NCBI RefSeq assembly: GCF_014646255.1
Contig: NZ_BMNC01000004.1
Coordinates: 114,480-178,479, forward strand
DNA: 64,000 nt
Source of the DNA: Lentzea pudingi
GTDB lineage: Bacteria; Actinomycetota; Actinomycetes; Mycobacteriales; Pseudonocardiaceae
Direction of reading: 5' to 3'
Position 1 is the stretch's first letter; each line of letters begins with the position of its first letter. Positions 25,648-35,094 of this stretch are shown piece by piece. Position numbers and translations under genes: made by a program. The notes beneath the pieces are model-generated. The model was not told the origin of the DNA and searched no databases. It was given only the letters and a program-made list of their open reading frames with translations.

Positions 25648-27087
25648 GTGGAAGCGATCACTGATCCCGACGGCATCACCTCGACGGCGCTGCTGAACTG
25701 CCTGCGCCGAGAGGTGGGGGAGTGGGCCGAGGGCACGATCCGGCTGCCCCGCACCGGCACGCTGCTGCGCGTGCGGGAGGGCCGCTGGCTGTCGGACCCC
25801 GAGGTGTTCGCCGGGTCGTGGCAGCCGTTGACGTGGCACGAGCTCGCGGTGCTCATCACCAAGGAGCTCGGTGATCCGCCGGTCGGTTTCCTGGACGAGA
25901 TCGCGGGCTCGCGATCGGCCATCGCCGCCGTGCTCGACGCCCGTGGCGCCCCACCCGCCGACCTCTACCAGCGTTCCGAGCAGGCGTTGGTCGCCGGTCA
26001 CCGCTATCACCCGGCGCCGAAGGGCCGCGGCGGGCTGCCGGCGTCGGAGTGGCTGCCGTACTCGCCCGAGGTGCACGCTCGTTTTTCGTTGGCACAGCTG
26101 GAAGGCGCGTTCGCCGACGACGGCGAGGTGCCGTTGCCTCCCGGTGTGCTGCCTGCGCATCCGTGGCAGCTTTCCCTGCTGGGGCTGGAAGGCGCGGCCA
26201 CCGGGCCCGAGGTGTGGCCGACGTCCTCGGTGCGCACGGTCTACGACCCGGCCGCCGACCTTTTCTACAAGTTCAGCCTCGACGTGCGGATCACCAACGA
26301 CGTGCGGCGGTTGTGGGCGCACGACCTGCGGTGGATCCCGCCGCTCGCCCGCCTGCTGGGACCGGTGTTCTCCGACATCGCCTCGGTCTTCCCCGGCGCC
26401 GCCTTCCTGGTCGACCGCGGCTACCGGACCTCACCGGACTCGTTCGAGGGCCTGGCCGTCGTCGTGCGCGACGGCCTCCGGCGGCACGTGCTGCCCGGCG
26501 TGACCCCGTTGCTGGCGGCCGGGATCAGCGAGGGTTTCGACGGGAACCCGTTGGACGGCCTGGACTCCGACGGCGCGCTGCGGTGGTTCCGGCAGTACGT
26601 GTCGGTCGTCGTCCCGCCCGTGCTGCACGCGTTCTTCGCGCACGGGGTCGTGATGGAGTGCCACCTGCAGAACGTTCTGGTGGGTGTGGACGCCGCGGGC
26701 ATGCCGGTGCAGGCGATCTTCCGCGACCCCGAGGGCATGCGGCTGCTGCCCCGCCACGCCGAGCTGCTGTCCTCAATGGACGGAGCGGACGGGTCGCGCG
26801 GGGTCTCCGAGGCGAAGGGCTGGGAGCGGCTGCGGTACTGCCTGGTCGTCAACCACCTGATCGAGATTGCCGGTGCGGTGCTCGACCGGCATCCCGGTCT
26901 CGACGTGTGGGCGGAGGCACGGTCCGTTTTCGTCGCTTACGCCCGTGATCACGGATACGACCTGGTCCTGTCGTTGCTGACGAACCGGTTCGTGCCGGCG
27001 AAGGCCAACCTGCTGCTGCGCTGGACGCGCGCGGAGGGCGCCGCGAGCCGCTACGTCGACTGCCCGAACCCGTTGCTCCAGGAATAG
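25648..27087 (+). CDS. IucA/IucC-family siderophore synthetase
   Basis: A 479-aa protein of the same family as its divergent neighbour. Visible motifs are AGHRYHPAPKGRGGL (canonical Lys retained), LPAHPWQLSLLGLEG, FYKFSLDVRITNDVRR and VMECHLQNVLVGVD. The last three form the nucleotide and metal site. GTG 25648 has GAGGGAAG about 11 nt upstream. Two divergent NIS synthetases suggest a two-step amide assembly of a small siderophore, but no hydroxylase, decarboxylase, transporter or binding protein is in the window. The SARP-type regulator starts 57 bp downstream. Confidence 0.87.
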   Translation: MEAITDPDGITSTALLNCLRREVGEWAEGTIRLPRTGTLLRVREGRWLSDPEVFAGSWQPLTWHELAVLITKELGDPPVGFLDEIAGSRSAIAAVLDARGAPPADLYQRSEQALVAGHRYHPAPKGRGGLPASEWLPYSPEVHARFSLAQLEGAFADDGEVPLPPGVLPAHPWQLSLLGLEGAATGPEVWPTSSVRTVYDPAADLFYKFSLDVRITNDVRRLWAHDLRWIPPLARLLGPVFSDIASVFPGAAFLVDRGYRTSPDSFEGLAVVVRDGLRRHVLPGVTPLLAAGISEGFDGNPLDGLDSDGALRWFRQYVSVVVPPVLHAFFAHGVVMECHLQNVLVGVDAAGMPVQAIFRDPEGMRLLPRHAELLSSMDGADGSRGVSEAKGWERLRYCLVVNHLIEIAGAVLDRHPGLDVWAEARSVFVAYARDHGYDLVLSLLTNRFVPAKANLLLRWTRAEGAASRYVDCPNPLLQE

Positions 27088-27144
27088 CTCCTTTCGTTGC
27101 GACCGGCGCGGCAACCTGGACGCACGCTGCCGCGTGAAGGATGC

Positions 27145-28872
27145 GTGCTGTGTCTCTTGGGGGAAGTGAGCGCGGGCCCGGTGGACCTGGGTGCGCCCAG
27201 GCAGCGATGCGTCCTCGCGGCGCTCGCGGTCGACGCGGGGAAGGTCGTGCCGGTCGACCGGCTCGTGGGCCGGGTCTGGGGTGCCGACGCGGCGCCACGG
27301 GCGCGGACGACCCTGCACAGCTACGTGTCGCGGCTGCGGCGGGTGGTGGCCGCGATCGGCGGGCTCGCGATCGAGCACCGGTCGGGCGGGTACGTCCTGA
27401 CCGGGGACGCGATCGACCTGCTGAGGTTCCACGACCTGCGCGCGCGGGCCCGGGCCGGTGACGCGGCCGGGCTGTTGACCGAGGCACTGGCCCTGTGGCG
27501 GGCGGAGGCCCTGACCGGTCTCGACGGCGAGTGGGCGCGGGAGGAACGCGACCGGCTGGAGCAGGAACGGCTGGCGGCGTCGCTCGAGCTGGTCGACGCG
27601 CGGCTGGAGGCCGGTGAGGGCGGGGAGCTGGTCGCCGAGCTGGCCGCACGGGCCGCGTGCCACCCGTTGAACGAGCGCGTCGCACGCCAGTTCCTGTTGG
27701 CGCTGCACCGGTCCGGGCGCAGCATCGACGCGCTGGAGCACTACCGGCACACCCGGGAGCGGTTGCGGGCGGAGCTGGGCACCGGGCCCTCGTCCGCGTT
27801 GCGCGAGCTGCACCAGCGGATCCTCGTCGCCGATCCCCTTCTCGTCACGCCGGTGGTCCCGGTGGTGCCGCGTCAGCTGCCCCCGGAGCCCACGACGTTC
27901 GTCGGCAGGCAGGAGGAACTGGGCCGCCTCGACGCCGCGACCGCGGTCGTCTCGGCGATCGTGGGCACGGGAGGCATCGGCAAGACCAGCCTCGCGTTGC
28001 GGTGGGCGCACCGCAACGCGGGCCGGTTCGCCGACGGCCAGCTGTTCATCGACCTGCGCGGCTTCTCCCGGGCGGAGGAGCCCATGGACGTCGGGGAGGC
28101 GCTGGGAGGCCTGCTGCACGCGCTGGCCGTCGAACCCGCCCGCATCCCCGCCGGCACCCAGGCCCGCTCGGCGTTGTTCCGCTCGCTCGTCGCGGGCAGG
28201 CGGATGCTGCTGGTGCTCGACAACGCGGCGAGCACCGACCAGGTCGTGCCGTTGCTGCCCGGCACCGAGCTGTGCCGGGTGGTCGTGACGAGCCGCAACC
28301 GGTTGCCCGGCCTGATCACCCGGTACGAGGCCGACCACCTGGTGCTGACCGAGCTCGGTGACGCCGAGTCGCGGGCGTTGCTCACCGGCCGGCTCGGCGC
28401 CGGGCGGCTGGAGGCCGAACCGCGCGCCGCGGCCCGGGTGATCGCGATGTGCGGCGGGTTCCCGCTGGCGCTGAACATCGTCGTCGCGCACGCCCAGATC
28501 CGGCGGGGCCTGCCGCTCGCGACCCTCGCCACCGAACTGCGCGACGCCGTCATCGACGTGCTCGACAGCGAGGAACCCTCCGCCAGCCTCCCCGCCGTGC
28601 TGTCCTGGTCGTTGCACGCCCTGAGCCCGTTGCAGCGCGAGGCGTTCGCGGTGCTCGGCACCGCTCCTGGCCCCGACATCGGCGTGGCCGCCGTGGCCGG
28701 TCTTCTCGGCGTCGCACCGGCGGAGGCCCGGCAGGTGTTGCGCGCGTTGGAGGAGGCTTCCTTGCTGTGCCAGGACGTTCCGGGTCGATGGCGGATGCAC
28801 GGGCTGGTGCGCGCCTACGCCGGCACGCGGGTACGGCGACTGCTCACCCGTGCCGCCACCTCCGTCGTGTGA
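27145..28872 (+). CDS. AfsR/SARP-family transcriptional regulator with NB-ARC domain
   Basis: A 575-aa protein. It has an N-terminal OmpR-type winged helix (LGAPRQRCVLAALAVDAGKV, HSYVSRLRRVVAAIG) and a bacterial transcriptional activation domain of ~160 aa. An NB-ARC ATPase follows, with the P-loop IVGTGGIGKTSLALRWAH and LLVLDNAASTDQVVPLLPG. It ends at a winged-helix segment near residue 570 and lacks the C-terminal TPR region of full-length AfsR (~990 aa). SARPs generally activate secondary-metabolite genes. GTG 27145 is preceded by GAAGGA, and LCLLGEV at the start fits SARP N-termini. Confidence 0.9.
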   Translation: MLCLLGEVSAGPVDLGAPRQRCVLAALAVDAGKVVPVDRLVGRVWGADAAPRARTTLHSYVSRLRRVVAAIGGLAIEHRSGGYVLTGDAIDLLRFHDLRARARAGDAAGLLTEALALWRAEALTGLDGEWAREERDRLEQERLAASLELVDARLEAGEGGELVAELAARAACHPLNERVARQFLLALHRSGRSIDALEHYRHTRERLRAELGTGPSSALRELHQRILVADPLLVTPVVPVVPRQLPPEPTTFVGRQEELGRLDAATAVVSAIVGTGGIGKTSLALRWAHRNAGRFADGQLFIDLRGFSRAEEPMDVGEALGGLLHALAVEPARIPAGTQARSALFRSLVAGRRMLLVLDNAASTDQVVPLLPGTELCRVVVTSRNRLPGLITRYEADHLVLTELGDAESRALLTGRLGAGRLEAEPRAAARVIAMCGGFPLALNIVVAHAQIRRGLPLATLATELRDAVIDVLDSEEPSASLPAVLSWSLHALSPLQREAFAVLGTAPGPDIGVAAVAGLLGVAPAEARQVLRALEEASLLCQDVPGRWRMHGLVRAYAGTRVRRLLTRAATSVV

Positions 28873-29001
28873 TCACAGGAGGAGGTGCGCTCACCACTTC
28901 CCGGCCCTTCCGCTCTGTCCGTCACTGCTTCTACCCGGTGGGCCGCGCGAATGGTTGCCCGCCGGGGAAGAAGCCGTGAGAACAGGTGGTGAGGGCGATT
29001 C

Positions 29002-31443
29002 TCACCGGGTGGGCGGAGCCGGCTCCGGGGCGGACGACTCCGGGACGGGCGGCGCCACGGCGGCGGGGGGCGGGGTCTCGCTCGCGGGCGGGGTCTCGGT
29101 CCGGGACGGCGCGGGCCCCGAACTGACCGAGAGCGTCACCTTCATCCCCCTCATCGCCACGCCGCGCAACGACTGCGCCACCACGGCGCCACGCGGTTGC
29201 GGAGCGCTGACGGACACGGTGGTCACCTCGTAGCCCGCGTCGCGCAGCATCGCCGACGCCTTGTCGACGCCCGACCCGACGACGTCCGGCACGTTCATCT
29301 TCCCGTCGCCGTGCCGGTAGCGGTCCTCCACCTGGGGCAGGGGCTTCTCCGGCAGGTCGGCGTGCGCCTTCATCATCGTGTCGAACCAGGTGGCCGCGGG
29401 CACGGTGCCGCCGTAGATGTTGCCCTCCGAGCACAACGTGGGCGGTCCCGAGCCGATGCAGATGCCCTTGGGCGACGTGCTGTCGTTGAACACCTGGACG
29501 GCGCCGGCGTAGTCGGGGGTGGCGCCGATGTACGCCGCCGACTTGTACTCCTCGGTCGTCCCGGTCTTGCCCATCATCGGCCGCGTCCAGCCTGCCTTGC
29601 GGGCCGAGTACGCGGCGGTGCCCATGCCCTTGCTGTCCTCGCCGAGACCGACCGCCAGGGCGTTCGCGAGTGGTTCGGGCACCGCCTGTTCGCACGGGAG
29701 CTTCTTCAGCTCGACGGGCTTGCCGTCCCGGTCGACGATCTTCTTGACCGGGGTCGGCGGGCACCACGTGCCGCCGCTCATGATCGTGGCGGCGACGTTG
29801 GCGAGCTCCAGAGTGCTCGACGGCGCGGGGCCGAGGGTGAACGACGCGTTGCCGTTGCCGGCGTAGAACTGGGCCTGGGTGACGCGGAGGTCCTTGGCGG
29901 CCTTGGGATCCGGTGCGACGCCCGCGATGTTCGTCGCCATCGTCCTGCGCATGCCGAGCCGGGACGCCATGTCCACGACCGTGTCGAGGCCGACCTGTTC
30001 CTCCAGGATCACGAACGCCGTGTTGGGCGAGGTCGCCAGCGCCTGCCGCAGCGGCATCTGCGGGGGGTAGCGGTCGTTGTGGTTGGCCAGGCAGTACCAG
30101 TACGTGCTCGGTTCCCCTGTGGACGGACAGTTCGGGGCGCCGCCCTTGAAGACCCGTGAGGTGTAGGTGTTGGGCGAGGCGATGACGGTGTCGATGCCGA
30201 TGCCCTTCTGCAGCGCGGCGGCCGCGGTGAAGACCTTGTAGACCGACCCCGTGCCGAACTTGTTCTCCACGCCGCTGGGCAGGTCGAACTGGGTCTGGAA
30301 CTCGTCCTTCTTCAGCCCGTAGTCGCGGTTGGCCACCAGCGCCACGACCTCGTGCGCGTCCTTGCCGGGACGCACGACCGCCATCGTGTTCGCCACACCG
30401 GGAGTGGTCTTCGGCGCCTGCGCCTCGACCGCCTGCTTGGCGTACTCGGTGATCTTCGGGTCCAGCGTGGTCTCGATCCGGTAGCCGCCGATCTTGAGCT
30501 CCTCCAGGTCGAACCCCGCCTCGGTGAGGTGCTGGACCAGGAACGAGCAGAAGAACCCGTACGACGGCCCGGCGCCCACGCAGCCGGTCTGCAACGTGCG
30601 CACCGGCTCGCTCAGCCCGAGAGGCGCCGCCTTGAACGTGTCGGCCTCCTCCCGCGACAGCTTCTCCTCCGCCAGCATCGCGTCGATCACGAGGTTCCTG
30701 CGCTCGATCGCCTTGTCCGGGCGGGCCTCGGGGTCGAGCGCCGTGGGACTGTTCACCATGCCCGCGAGCGTGGCCGCCTGCGGGACGGTCAGCTTGTCCG
30801 GAGTCGTGTCGAAGTAGGCCTGCGAGGCGGCCGCGACACCGAAGATCGTCGAGCCGAACGGGACCAGGTCGAGGTACCGGCCGAGGATCTCGTCCTTGCT
30901 CAGCACCGTTTCCAGGCCGACGGCGATGCGTGCCTCGCGGAGCTTGCGGGTGATGCTCTGTTCCTGGGCGAGCCGCTGCGCGTTCTTGTCGGTGCGGGCG
31001 AGCACGTGCACGAGGTAGTTCTTCACGTACTGCTGGGTGAGCGTGGACGCGCCCTGTTCCACCGCTCCGCTGGACTTGTTGCGCGCGGCCGCGCGGAGGG
31101 TCGCCAGCCAGTCGACGCCGTGGTGGTCGTGGAAACGGCGGTCCTCGATCGCGAGCAACGCGGTCTTCATGTGCGGGGAGAGCTTGTCCGGTGGCGTTCG
31201 CACGCGATATTGGTCGTAGAGGTACGCGATCGGCGCGCCGTCCTTGTCCGTCACCGTCGTCATCAACGGCGGGTGGTCGGTCACCATGAGCGCGAGAGTG
31301 GACGCCACCTGGTCGCTGACCTTGTTCGAGATGGCACCGAGCGATCCCGCTACGGGGAAGAGCATCCCGGCGAGAACGACGCCGGCGAGCGCGCACAGCC
31401 CCGCGAGCTTGGCTACGCAGGGCCCGATCCTCTTGCGATCCAC
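29002..31443 (-). CDS. Bifunctional class A penicillin-binding protein with PASTA domain
   Basis: An 813-aa PBP. A short cytosolic N-terminus and one membrane helix (~8-30) come first. A GT51 glycosyltransferase follows, with the catalytic Glu in AIEDRRFHDHHGVDW (E100) and EQGASTLTQQYVKNYL. The transpeptidase has SxxK at S400-K403 (GTGSVYKVF), SPN at 472-474 and KTGT at 626-629. A PASTA repeat (~710-775, VPDVVGSGVDKASAMLRDAG) and a Pro/Ala-rich tail end the protein. It polymerises and cross-links peptidoglycan outside the membrane. The architecture resembles PonA2-like enzymes of mycobacteria. It is divergent from the lysozyme gene. Confidence 0.94.
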   Translation of the reverse strand: MDRKRIGPCVAKLAGLCALAGVVLAGMLFPVAGSLGAISNKVSDQVASTLALMVTDHPPLMTTVTDKDGAPIAYLYDQYRVRTPPDKLSPHMKTALLAIEDRRFHDHHGVDWLATLRAAARNKSSGAVEQGASTLTQQYVKNYLVHVLARTDKNAQRLAQEQSITRKLREARIAVGLETVLSKDEILGRYLDLVPFGSTIFGVAAASQAYFDTTPDKLTVPQAATLAGMVNSPTALDPEARPDKAIERRNLVIDAMLAEEKLSREEADTFKAAPLGLSEPVRTLQTGCVGAGPSYGFFCSFLVQHLTEAGFDLEELKIGGYRIETTLDPKITEYAKQAVEAQAPKTTPGVANTMAVVRPGKDAHEVVALVANRDYGLKKDEFQTQFDLPSGVENKFGTGSVYKVFTAAAALQKGIGIDTVIASPNTYTSRVFKGGAPNCPSTGEPSTYWYCLANHNDRYPPQMPLRQALATSPNTAFVILEEQVGLDTVVDMASRLGMRRTMATNIAGVAPDPKAAKDLRVTQAQFYAGNGNASFTLGPAPSSTLELANVAATIMSGGTWCPPTPVKKIVDRDGKPVELKKLPCEQAVPEPLANALAVGLGEDSKGMGTAAYSARKAGWTRPMMGKTGTTEEYKSAAYIGATPDYAGAVQVFNDSTSPKGICIGSGPPTLCSEGNIYGGTVPAATWFDTMMKAHADLPEKPLPQVEDRYRHGDGKMNVPDVVGSGVDKASAMLRDAGYEVTTVSVSAPQPRGAVVAQSLRGVAMRGMKVTLSVSSGPAPSRTETPPASETPPPAAVAPPVPESSAPEPAPPTR

Positions 31444-31659
31444 CGTCAGACTCCCCTCACTGAACCAGGTTCTGACGGTTACCCGGCGAAATCGCGATCA
31501 GGCGCCCACATCGAATGAACTGTGATCCGGAAACCGTTACCTGGCGTGGCCGAACGGCATTTCGCTCACTCGCTCGTGTCAACAAATCGGTGTCCGGTTT
31601 TTCCGTTACTGCGACGGGTAGCTGGCGAACAGAACCATTCACGCACCTGGGAGGAACCG

Positions 31660-32466
31660 ATGTCCCCGCAACCACGGGCCCGCCGTCGTGGCGTTCGCAC
31701 CGCTTCGATCATCTTGGTCATGAGCGTGCTGAGCCCCTCGCCCGCGCTGGCCGAAGGCTCCGAAGACCACGCCGCAGGCTCCCAGATAGCCAAGCACGAA
31801 GGTACCGGCGAGATGCTGATGACGCCTCCGGCGCTCGAGGCGGCGGGCCGGGTGGACGGCATCGACGTCAGCAGCCATCAGGGCAATGTGGACTGGGGGC
31901 ACTGGTGGCGCGCGGGGAAGAGGTTCGTCTACATCAAGGCGACCGAGGGCACGAACTACCGCAACCCCAAGTTCACCCAGCAGTACAACGGATCCGCCTC
32001 GGTCGGCATGATCAGGGGCTCCTACCACTTCGCCCTGCCGAACCGCTCCGACGGCGCCTCGCAGGCACGGTTCTTCGTGCAGAACGGCGGTGGCTGGTCG
32101 CGTGACGGCCGGACGCTGCCGGGCGTGCTCGACATCGAGTACAACCCCTACGGCGGCGACACCTGCTACGGCCTGAGCCACGCCGCGATGGTGGGCTGGA
32201 TCCGCAGCTTCAGCGACACCTACCACGCGCTCACCAAGCGCTGGCCCGTGATCTACACCTCCGCGCAGTGGTGGGACAAGTGCACCGGCCGCGGCGGCGA
32301 CTTCAGCTCCACCAACGCGTTGTGGGTTGCCCGGTACTCGGCGTCGGCGGGCCCGATGCCGTTCAAGTGGCCGTTCCACACCATCTGGCAGTACACGTCG
32401 TCGCCGATCGATCAGAACGTCTTCAACGGCGGACCTGACCGGCTGGCCGCGCTGGCCACGGGGTGA
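31660..32466 (+). CDS. Secreted GH25 lysozyme (muramidase)
   Basis: A 268-aa protein. The basic N-terminus plus a hydrophobic core (SIILVMSVLSPSPALA) is a likely signal peptide ending near residue 31. The GH25 domain follows: VDGIDVSSHQGNVDWGHWW with Asp69, YIKATEGTNYRNPKF, and LPGVLDIEYNPYG with catalytic Asp158/Glu160. It cleaves the glycan strand between N-acetylmuramic acid and N-acetylglucosamine. ATG 31660 was chosen because GGGAGGAA stands just upstream; a start at 31522 would add a non-conserved leader. The next gene starts 3 nt after its stop codon. Confidence 0.92.
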   Translation: MSPQPRARRRGVRTASIILVMSVLSPSPALAEGSEDHAAGSQIAKHEGTGEMLMTPPALEAAGRVDGIDVSSHQGNVDWGHWWRAGKRFVYIKATEGTNYRNPKFTQQYNGSASVGMIRGSYHFALPNRSDGASQARFFVQNGGGWSRDGRTLPGVLDIEYNPYGGDTCYGLSHAAMVGWIRSFSDTYHALTKRWPVIYTSAQWWDKCTGRGGDFSSTNALWVARYSASAGPMPFKWPFHTIWQYTSSPIDQNVFNGGPDRLAALATG

Positions 32467-32469
32467 GCC

Positions 32470-33642
32470 GTGAACGCCCCGCCGCGCAGGTCGGAGCTCA
32501 TCGTGCTCGTCTACCTCGCCGTCGTCTGCTCGCTGACGGCCACGGCGATGGCGGTCGTGGTGCACCACAAGAGCTTCGGGCTCGCCGTCGACGGCCTGGA
32601 GGACGGTGTGGTCGTCCAGGCGGACGCCGTGCGGGAGGCCGGCGTCACCGCCGACGACCCATCCACTCTGGACCGGATCGACGTGTTCGTCGACGGCGAG
32701 GAGATCGCCACGCGCCGCGACGGCGACAGGTTGCGGTTCACCGGCTTCGAACCGGCCGAAGGGGAGCACACCGTCCGCGTCCGGGTGCGCGACACGACCA
32801 TGCTGGGGATGGAGGCCGAGCTCGAGCACACCTTCACGGTCGACGACACCGCACCGGAGCTCACCGTGGACCGGGCCGGGACGGCGGACCCCCGTTCGCC
32901 GGTCACGATCCGGGGTACCGCCGAGGGTGCGGAATCCGTCCGCGTGGCCGAGAGCCCGGCGACGCTGGTCGGTGGCGCGTTCGAGGCCACGGTGCCGTCG
33001 TCGGCGACGGTGTTCGTGGAAGCCCGCGACTCGGCCGGCAACACGACCCGGCGACGGGTGGCGGTGCCGGCGCGGCGACCCGAGACGCGGGTGATCCGCC
33101 TCAGCGCGGACGACTGGATGTCGGGCCAGGCGCGTGAGGCGATGTTCCGGCGTGCCCGGCAGGGCGAGATCGACACGGTCGTGCTCGACGTCAAGGACGA
33201 GAGCGGCCGGGTCCTGCACCACTCCGGGGTGCCGCTGGCCCAGCGGGTCGGCGCGGTCGACGTCCGCTACGACCTCCGGGCCGCCGTCCGCGAGTTGCAC
33301 GGCGCCGGACTGCGCGCGGTGGCACGGGTGGTCGCGTTCCGCGATCCGGTGCTGGCCCGCGCGTCGTGGCGGGCCGGGATGAGGGACCACGTGCGGGACG
33401 GCTCGCTCGTGCTCACCAACCCCGCCCACCCCGAGGTCCGCGGCTACGTCGTGGCCCTCGCCCGGGAGGCCGTGGCACTCGGGTTCGACGACGTGGTGCT
33501 CGACCACGTCGGGGGCCAGGAGGCCGAGGGTTTCCTCGCCGAGGCGTGGGAGGCGGTACGCGCCGCCGGTGCCTGTCTCGGAGCCGTCCTGCCCCAGGGC
33601 GCCGAGGACGTCGACTTCGTCGTTCCCGGTGACACTCCGTGA
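32470..33642 (+). CDS. Putative glycoside hydrolase (DUF4015-type TIM barrel) with N-terminal membrane anchor
   Basis: A 390-aa protein. An N-terminal hydrophobic helix (~10-30) is followed by Ig-like repeats of ~70 aa each (HTVRVRVRDTTMLGM, FTVDDTAPELTVDRAG, VFVEARDSAGNTT). A C-terminal ~180-aa domain follows with IDTVVLDVKDESGRVLHHSG, VARVVAFRDPVLARA and GFDDVVLDHVG, the pattern of the putative glycoside hydrolase (DUF4015) family. Substrate unknown; an envelope polysaccharide is a reasonable guess. The GTG start follows the lysozyme stop by 3 nt, so the two are translationally coupled. Confidence 0.8.
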   Translation: MNAPPRRSELIVLVYLAVVCSLTATAMAVVVHHKSFGLAVDGLEDGVVVQADAVREAGVTADDPSTLDRIDVFVDGEEIATRRDGDRLRFTGFEPAEGEHTVRVRVRDTTMLGMEAELEHTFTVDDTAPELTVDRAGTADPRSPVTIRGTAEGAESVRVAESPATLVGGAFEATVPSSATVFVEARDSAGNTTRRRVAVPARRPETRVIRLSADDWMSGQAREAMFRRARQGEIDTVVLDVKDESGRVLHHSGVPLAQRVGAVDVRYDLRAAVRELHGAGLRAVARVVAFRDPVLARASWRAGMRDHVRDGSLVLTNPAHPEVRGYVVALAREAVALGFDDVVLDHVGGQEAEGFLAEAWEAVRAAGACLGAVLPQGAEDVDFVVPGDTP

Positions 33643-33753
33643 GGAATTCACTAGAGAGAGTGCTTGCTGGGTCAAGAATGACTGGCCGGCTTTCCCGGGG
33701 GTATTTGCCCAGTACAACGCACGTTCGCCCACGTTCGGGAAAGGACAGGGGCA

Positions 33754-34374
33754 ATGGATGTCGAAGACCTCCTGAACGAGGGCCCGCAGGTGTTCCGCAC
33801 GCGGTGGCTCGGCTACGACCGCCGCCAGGTCGACGAGGAGCTCGCCCGGCTGGAGGCGCAGGCCGAGGTCGCGTGGGCCGACCGCGACGCCGCGCTCGCC
33901 ACGGCCGAGGACCTGGCCCGGCACCTCGAGGAAGCGCGGACGGAGCTCAACGAGTACCGGACGCTGCACGCGGGGCACAGCAAGGACGACACCGTCTCCG
34001 GGTGCATCCGCTATCTGCTGCACTCCGCGCGCCGCAAGGTCGAGGAGATCGAGGCCGAGGCCCGGTCGCGTGCCGAGCAGGCGGTGGGCCGGGCGCAGGA
34101 GGCCGCCGACCAGCAGGCCCGGTTGCTGGAGGAAGTCGAGCAGGAGTCCCAGCGCAGGCTCGCCGAGGCGGGCAGCCGGGCGCGGGAGATCGTCGGTGAG
34201 GCACTGCGGGAGTCGCGTGCCGTGCTCGCGGAGGTCGCGGAACGGCAGCGGCTGCTCGAACAGTGGTACGCGGCCGTCGGGTCGGAACCGGGCCTGCCGC
34301 TGCCGAGGCGGTCGGAGGCCCTGCCCGCCCACGAGGCGGACGTCGACACCGGCACGATGAGCGTGACGTCATGA
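33754..34374 (+). CDS. DivIVA-like coiled-coil protein
   Basis: A 206-aa protein rich in Glu, Ala and Arg. The N-terminal FRTRWLGYDRRQVDEELARLE resembles the first DivIVA/GpsB-type segment that binds curved membranes or divisome partners. Two long heptad regions follow (~30-75 and ~95-180). A basic/polar tail ends in TGTMSVTS. Ribosome site AAAGGACAGGGG precedes ATG 33754. The stop overlaps the next start (ATGA), so it is coupled to the Usp-like gene. It may act as a scaffold for the envelope enzymes encoded around it. Confidence 0.75.
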   Translation: MDVEDLLNEGPQVFRTRWLGYDRRQVDEELARLEAQAEVAWADRDAALATAEDLARHLEEARTELNEYRTLHAGHSKDDTVSGCIRYLLHSARRKVEEIEAEARSRAEQAVGRAQEAADQQARLLEEVEQESQRRLAEAGSRAREIVGEALRESRAVLAEVAERQRLLEQWYAAVGSEPGLPLPRRSEALPAHEADVDTGTMSVTS

Positions 34375-35078
34375 CCGCCGTCCTCAACTCCGCCCGCCTC
34401 TCCACGACCTGCGTGGTCGTCGACGTCCGTGATGCCGGGGTGATCGGTGTCCGCTGGGCGGCGGCGTGCGCGAGCGCCCTCGACGTGGGTCTGGTCGTGC
34501 AGGCGGGGCCGAAGGGCGATCCCGTGCACGCCGACGTCGCGAGGCTGCTGGCCGAGCACCCCGACCTGTCCGTCCACTTCGAACACGAGGGTCGCCCGCC
34601 CGGCCGCTGGGAAGGCGGTCTGGTGGTGATCTCCCGGTCCCGGGCCAAGGCCGCGCCACCGCTCGCCGGCCAGGACGAACGCGACGTCGTGGTCGTCACC
34701 GGCCCGCCCGCCGCGATCGCGGGCCGGTTCGGCGTGGTCACCGCCGTCATCTGCGCCGTGGGAGGCGAGGGCGTGCTGCACCGGGCCGTCGCCTTCTGCC
34801 GCCTCCGGCAGGCCACTCGCCTGCGTGTGCTCGCACGCCCGTACCCCGGTGCCACTCCCGCGCTCGACGACATCGCGGACCGCGTCCACGCCGTGGCGCC
34901 CGACGTCATCGTCGAACTCGTGCGGGAACCCAGGTCGGTCCAGGTGGAGACGCGCACGCACCCGAGCGACCTGCTCGTCGTGTCCGGCCGGGAACGCGGC
35001 CCGGCGGAAGGCCTTCAACCGGGCGCGCGCGCGGCGCTGCACCACGCGCAGTGCCCGGTGCTGTTCAGCTGCGTGTGA
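34371..35078 (+). CDS. Universal stress protein-like (UspA fold), probably two degenerate domains
   Basis: A 235-aa protein. The first half has TTCVVVDVRDAGVIGVRWAA, equivalent to the UspA phosphate-proximal strand. The C-terminus HPSDLLVVSGRERG ... HAQCPVLF matches the UspA end. The usual G-x2-G-x9-G(S/T) nucleotide loop is not clear, so ATP binding is doubtful. ATG 34371 overlaps the DivIVA-like stop by 4 nt. A longer frame from 34263 lacks a ribosome site. I infer a regulatory or scaffolding role only from the operon. Confidence 0.65.
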   Translation: MTAVLNSARLSTTCVVVDVRDAGVIGVRWAAACASALDVGLVVQAGPKGDPVHADVARLLAEHPDLSVHFEHEGRPPGRWEGGLVVISRSRAKAAPPLAGQDERDVVVVTGPPAAIAGRFGVVTAVICAVGGEGVLHRAVAFCRLRQATRLRVLARPYPGATPALDDIADRVHAVAPDVIVELVREPRSVQVETRTHPSDLLVVSGRERGPAEGLQPGARAALHHAQCPVLFSCV

Positions 35079-35094
35079 CAGGGGGAGTGACCTC

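Noticed and set aside
31639..34332. 897-aa minus-strand open frame opposite the lysozyme and glycosidase genes
   Set aside because: It covers well-supported forward genes with signal peptides and ribosome sites. No domain is visible.
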